Source: Euryarchaeota archaeon UBA443
GTDB lineage: Archaea > Thermoplasmatota > Poseidoniia > Poseidoniales > Poseidoniaceae
DNA length: 35,443 bases
NCBI GenBank assembly: GCA_002499195.1
Contig: DAKS01000045.1
Span: forward strand, 1 to 35,443
Reading direction: 5' to 3'
Each line of letters begins with the position of its first letter. Position 1 is the stretch's first letter. Positions 32,901-35,443 of the stretch are shown one piece after another. The translations under genes and the position numbers were made by a program. The notes below the pieces were generated by a model that saw only the letters and a program-made list of their open reading frames with translations, did not search any database and was not told the origin of the DNA.

Positions 32901-35358
32901 TGGAAACTCACCACTCGTTCTCGGTGTGACGCCATTTGATGGACAAGAGCGTCACGTGGGCCCGCCTGCGCCTGGTGGACAAGCTATTGCCGTCAATATT
33001 CAAGATAGCGTCGATCCTCCAACACAAATCAGTCTCCATTACTGGGTTGGATGTAAATCAACAGTGGCTATTGGATGTCATGATTTCAACTTCGATGGAT
33101 TGCCACAAGAGGATGAATACGCTGAGAAGATTTTATCATCGCCTGAAACCATTGCAGGTGGTTTAAACATCTTCAATGGACTTATCGATGACTCCATGCT
33201 TGAGCATGGTCAAGTAGTCTCGATTTACGTTAGCGGTAAAGATAGCCAGAATAATCAGGTAGCAATGGGTGGAGGTCCTGTTTGTCCACCTGCAACACAA
33301 GTCTGTGGATATTTCACCGAACAGGGTCAAATTTTGCCAGAATGGGATGCTGATGCCTCGACCTATCGAATTCGTCAAGAATTCGAACCCGTTGTCGATT
33401 TGACCAACTCGAGCATTGTCGGTCATGAAGATGAGCAACCACTTCATCCAGGTATCATGTATACTGCACAAGTTGTTCTTTCCGATCGTAATGGATGGGA
33501 CGATATACAATTCGTACAGTTCGCTCTTGGTGAAGACGTCAATGATGATGAAACATCGATTTTCATCCAACTTGAAGAGGACGAGAATGGAATGCCTAAA
33601 GCAAGACTCGAATCTGGTGGAGAATACATTGCTGTTTCAAATCTTTATTCGCAAGTTTCGACGTTTGGTGATGATGAGAATCAATTACTTATTCGTGCAC
33701 GTTTCCAACTTACGTGGTCCTTCCCAGAGATTTACGATACAAATGGGGCTGAACACTTCATACCGATTCTCAAGGTTACTGATAAGCCATGCAATGAGGG
33801 TGAGGTCACACCTTGTTTCTCCAAGATTAGCGGTCTAGGATCGAATGCTTGGAGTTTGGATAATGATTTCCGCTTTTACACCGAGCCCGGTCATATCAAA
33901 GCTGTTGAATTACGAGACGGAACAAATCACTACAATGATGACGCCGAAGAGACCTTGATTGGTAGTGGACAAGCCCTGCGTGTAACTGGACGTGTTATGT
34001 TTAGCGAAGATGAGACGCCTGCTCCGCCTGGTGCGTTTGATGTTGTCTTTGGGGATTTTGACCATGTATGGCGAACCTCACCACGTGATAACGGAGAATT
34101 CAGTCTCGACCTCTTGGTTCCAGCAGTCAACTCTGGCCATCTTGACTTACGTTTGCGTCTCGATGACTTACCGGGATTGGCACAGGATGAAACTAGTCCA
34201 CTTCCAAGAGTACGCTTCGCAGTAGACAGTTCAAACCCAACCATTCAAACGGTTATGCTCAATGAGGTTCCTTCGGGTTCACCTCTCTCAATCGGTGAGG
34301 CGAATTCATTGCAAGTCATGCTAGAAACTGTTGATGATAACGGATTTGATATGAACAATCCTGTCGTTCTACATTACCGAATTCGAGCCGGTGAAGCAGA
34401 AATCTCCCGTGGTGCAACGGCCCTTCCGGAAACTCTTCCATTCGGAGATCAATTCTTTTGGACAGGTGAAATCGACTTAACCGACATGGGTGCAACCACT
34501 CTCCTTCCCTCCTATTCTGTTGATATCTGGGTTTCTGGTTCGGATGCAACAGGAAATCCGTTCGAAACAGGTAACAACAACATCGACGAACCGTTTGCAA
34601 CATGGCCATTGTCTTTGCTCGGTCCGAGCATCTCCTTTGATCATCCCGATACGGACATCGCGTGGAGTAATCCAAGCCCAACCCGTGATGAGACTTCTGA
34701 ACTTGAAATCAGTGTATTCAATCAAGGTGGAAAAGGTGACATCAGTTTCATCCTTCAACGCTTGGTCGAAGGTGGAAATTGGAATGAAGAATCCAATACA
34801 TCATTACCAATCTCCGCTGGTTTGACGGCAGTTGCTTCTATTCCAGTTGTTGCAGAAGTCGAACCAGGACAATCTCAGTCTTACCGACTACTGGTCCTTG
34901 TAGATGGGGTGGAAATGGACCGGTACAACGTTGACCCACTGATAGTTAAGAAAGAGACAGTACGTGATGGAGACGCTCTTTCTCAGCAAGCAAGCGATGG
35001 ACAATTTGCAATCTTCATGTATCTCGTTGCTATTGCATCGCTTTCAGCATTCCTTTGGATGTTGGTTATGTATCGTAAGATCAAGTATGGGGAAGAGGAA
35101 TTTGAAATCGATCAGACCGATGCTGTAGATGAAGAAATGGAAGCAAAAACAGTTCCTGAATTGAAACTTGACCCAGCAATTCCAGTTCCAATTCCAGTTC
35201 CAGCACCCGCTCCACAAGTTGCAGCGGCACCTCCGCTTGCTCAACCAGACCCGCGTGGCGTTGCTCCGCTTCCACCAACAGGACTTCCTGAAGGATGGAA
35301 TCAAGAGCAATGGAATCACTTCGGTTGGAAGTATATTGAAGGATTTTCAAAGAAATAG
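29947..35358 (+). CDS. Large surface protein with propeller-like and Ig-like regions, C-terminal anchor and cytoplasmic tail
   Basis: 1803 residues from a GTG at 29947. A signal peptide (VAIVLLALFLGMSF, with a likely cut near ETEAAEV) leads to an extracellular region of about 1640 residues. Residues about 180-450 have recurring WxxxD and YxxLYHRIIEFD-type strands like a beta-propeller. Paired WVSADNGTHW and VQVSNDDGTTW segments follow, then several Ig-like modules, including ILGV-type 'SNPTIQTVMLNE' starts. One membrane helix (about 1687-1709, FAIFMYLVAIASLSAFLWML) precedes an acidic cytoplasmic tail with a VPIPVPAPAP stretch, ending GLPEGWNQEQWNHFGWKYIE plus a few residues. It lies 49 bases after the calcium-repeat gene and may be co-transcribed. 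The next gene starts 14 bases after its stop. No enzymatic motif was recognised; adhesion or particle binding is a guess. Confidence 0.84.
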   Translation: MSANFVSQRSVAIVLLALFLGMSFSPFSELWIEETEAAEVARHTYEFSDGTTEYIALYQGGNADAGAKIALPKGAQVTDVQMTLSGASATGWSSIPTTTRDHWVAGESSDTDNQSADLTLAMANSSTEFNAHGLDEEVNPSSTAWLDNGTYAIRQPHTSNSTDALFSQQLKLSPNSLNAQGQGAILRHHDWLYLSTWSSTTFHNIVHRLYPNNGTRESIITLDQNGCTLPTKHSSTYYGQWGFRDWVVTDDERLYAILSGYKYFYQSNANTLYHRIIEFDISNENEWICINSFQPQGNGDYTGITYDPVEDNIWVLHNQNRRIQSYTVSSTGDLERGDNHFTFQTSSSSIWQCGVSNQQARGLEMNQTHFFMRCQDGNYYNDRDQLESWSRSGSATALIPENTVRSISSLGYGLFYDGRRFITVDSGYSTWSSSPSYHEFGTSWQYKTTPAPGTTTWFGPVIQTVDDVLSVNVETLWSAASIGDRVDYWVSADNGTHWVSVESNTTVHFQHPGKELVWKATLIGSTAVSWWVDLQYATEYEESGTWISPAKPTGTKVGKVRPVWTATTDPATTITVQVSNDDGTTWQPAENLVETSFSTDGAGNVLRYAVTMTSSDRFKTPVMDSLELFYEEGYPDRPRIDVGADGNFDWESILFLNESAIDVSDESVVGVEVDFQPTLVDAFNDYIPDNGEGIVEVPLAIKAQTSGRVKISNIDIAYKMKTHAISATFEGGMAAPDGIARNLIVKVAHGDEVNFVTEVTASINNSHGDNPTFKWQQGDSCSTLSDANGIVSFDTANCSSSIDANDVRTIRIPVTVDWSWDDEASTEALLTVKDSLGTAVSNWETEDMRLRVENDIQLDGLQVFDETGRQLFAQDWVRGGQNLSFLGKIHFESSQLSPLAGKFMLRVIGQNVDYDGNPSVVNGTVEPPVVLAQESNPNFGSYNLTFTSPIESSPGGMIFYVEAINLPNGSTFTNPGYNTIRLVLDGNSPLVLGVTPFDGQERHVGPPAPGGQAIAVNIQDSVDPPTQISLHYWVGCKSTVAIGCHDFNFDGLPQEDEYAEKILSSPETIAGGLNIFNGLIDDSMLEHGQVVSIYVSGKDSQNNQVAMGGGPVCPPATQVCGYFTEQGQILPEWDADASTYRIRQEFEPVVDLTNSSIVGHEDEQPLHPGIMYTAQVVLSDRNGWDDIQFVQFALGEDVNDDETSIFIQLEEDENGMPKARLESGGEYIAVSNLYSQVSTFGDDENQLLIRARFQLTWSFPEIYDTNGAEHFIPILKVTDKPCNEGEVTPCFSKISGLGSNAWSLDNDFRFYTEPGHIKAVELRDGTNHYNDDAEETLIGSGQALRVTGRVMFSEDETPAPPGAFDVVFGDFDHVWRTSPRDNGEFSLDLLVPAVNSGHLDLRLRLDDLPGLAQDETSPLPRVRFAVDSSNPTIQTVMLNEVPSGSPLSIGEANSLQVMLETVDDNGFDMNNPVVLHYRIRAGEAEISRGATALPETLPFGDQFFWTGEIDLTDMGATTLLPSYSVDIWVSGSDATGNPFETGNNNIDEPFATWPLSLLGPSISFDHPDTDIAWSNPSPTRDETSELEISVFNQGGKGDISFILQRLVEGGNWNEESNTSLPISAGLTAVASIPVVAEVEPGQSQSYRLLVLVDGVEMDRYNVDPLIVKKETVRDGDALSQQASDGQFAIFMYLVAIASLSAFLWMLVMYRKIKYGEEEFEIDQTDAVDEEMEAKTVPELKLDPAIPVPIPVPAPAPQVAAAPPLAQPDPRGVAPLPPTGLPEGWNQEQWNHFGWKYIEGFSKK
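35179..35207 (+). repeat. Tandem 12-base repeat encoding a VPIP run
   Basis: AATTCCAGTTCC occurs twice in tandem (35179-35190 and 35191-35202), followed by a partial copy. It encodes the IPVPIPVP part of the proline-rich cytoplasmic tail. In-frame copy-number change would alter tail length without breaking the protein. Confidence 0.6.
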
Positions 35359-35372
35359 AAGGAGTTGACAGA

Positions 35373-35443
35373 TTGTCAGCAACAGATTCAATGGTGACAT
35401 TACAGGAGCGTATGGTCAATTTGATTGGCCAGTTGACAATGCC
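35373..35443 (+). CDS. Start of an unrecognised gene (cut by window edge)
   Basis: A TTG at 35373 opens a frame of 23 codons to the window end, beginning MSATDSMVTLQERMVNLIGQ. AAGGAG at 35359-35364 lies eight bases upstream, an ideal ribosome binding site that decides this start. The gene follows the 1803-residue surface protein gene by only 14 bases, so it is probably in the same transcript. The visible part has no signal peptide and suggests an amphipathic helix. Too little is present to name a family. Confidence 0.6.
   Translation, partial: MSATDSMVTLQERMVNLIGQLTM

Noticed and set aside
35005..35355. Archaeosortase (PGF/CTERM-type) sorting tail
   Set aside because: The helix is followed by an acidic tail of about 90 residues rather than a few basic residues, and no PGF-type motif precedes it.

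Overview
The window reads as a piece of a planktonic archaeal genome, most likely a marine Thermoplasmatota lineage (Marine Group II/Poseidoniales or a close relative). The lineage is an inference. It rests on a CDP-archaeol synthase N-terminus, an AglB/STT3 oligosaccharyltransferase, archaeal type IV pilin N-termini, archaeal-type TATA and Shine-Dalgarno signals, and very large secreted proteins with DxDGDGMPDGWE repeats. Coding density is very high. No RNA gene, CRISPR array or transposase was seen, and no gene-free stretch exceeds about 170 bases.

Layout. Positions 1-98 (minus) hold the start of a CDP-archaeol synthase, divergent from purD (190-1452, plus). Then comes a plus-strand block devoted to the cell surface. 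It contains a giant 3181-residue oligosaccharyltransferase (1577-11122) with an extra N-terminal membrane domain and an ectodomain of about 2000 residues. Next are a membrane-anchored subtilisin-like protease (11178-12383), a beta-helix/Ig-like surface protein with a C-terminal membrane anchor (12539-16867), and a winged-helix/STAND ATPase/TPR protein (16883-19396). On the minus strand, converging on the STAND gene, is a run of a YycJ-type metallo-beta-lactamase-fold hydrolase (23150-23974) and three class III signal peptide (pilin-like) proteins of 347, 728 and about 156 residues (23086 down to 19393). On the plus strand after that are a 1917-residue secreted protein built of calcium-binding-type repeats (24144-29897) and an 1803-residue anchored surface protein (29947-35358). 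The window ends with the first 23 codons of an unrecognised gene (35373 onward).

How the genes may work together. Apart from purD, carS and the YycJ-like protein, nearly every gene makes, modifies or is a cell-surface protein. A reasonable model is that the giant AglB glycosylates the sequon-rich surface proteins on the outer face of the membrane, the anchored subtilase processes or sheds them, the pilin-like proteins form a surface structure, and the STAND regulator (15 bases after an anchored surface protein gene) controls expression. This functional link is inference from gene order only.

Most worth a second look: the double-ended extension of AglB, the subtilase/beta-helix/STAND cassette behind it, a 19-base promoter-like element shared by purD and aglB, an array of four TGATATT repeats flanked by a 10-base direct repeat in front of the beta-helix gene, and the recurring tryptophan-rich cytoplasmic tails.
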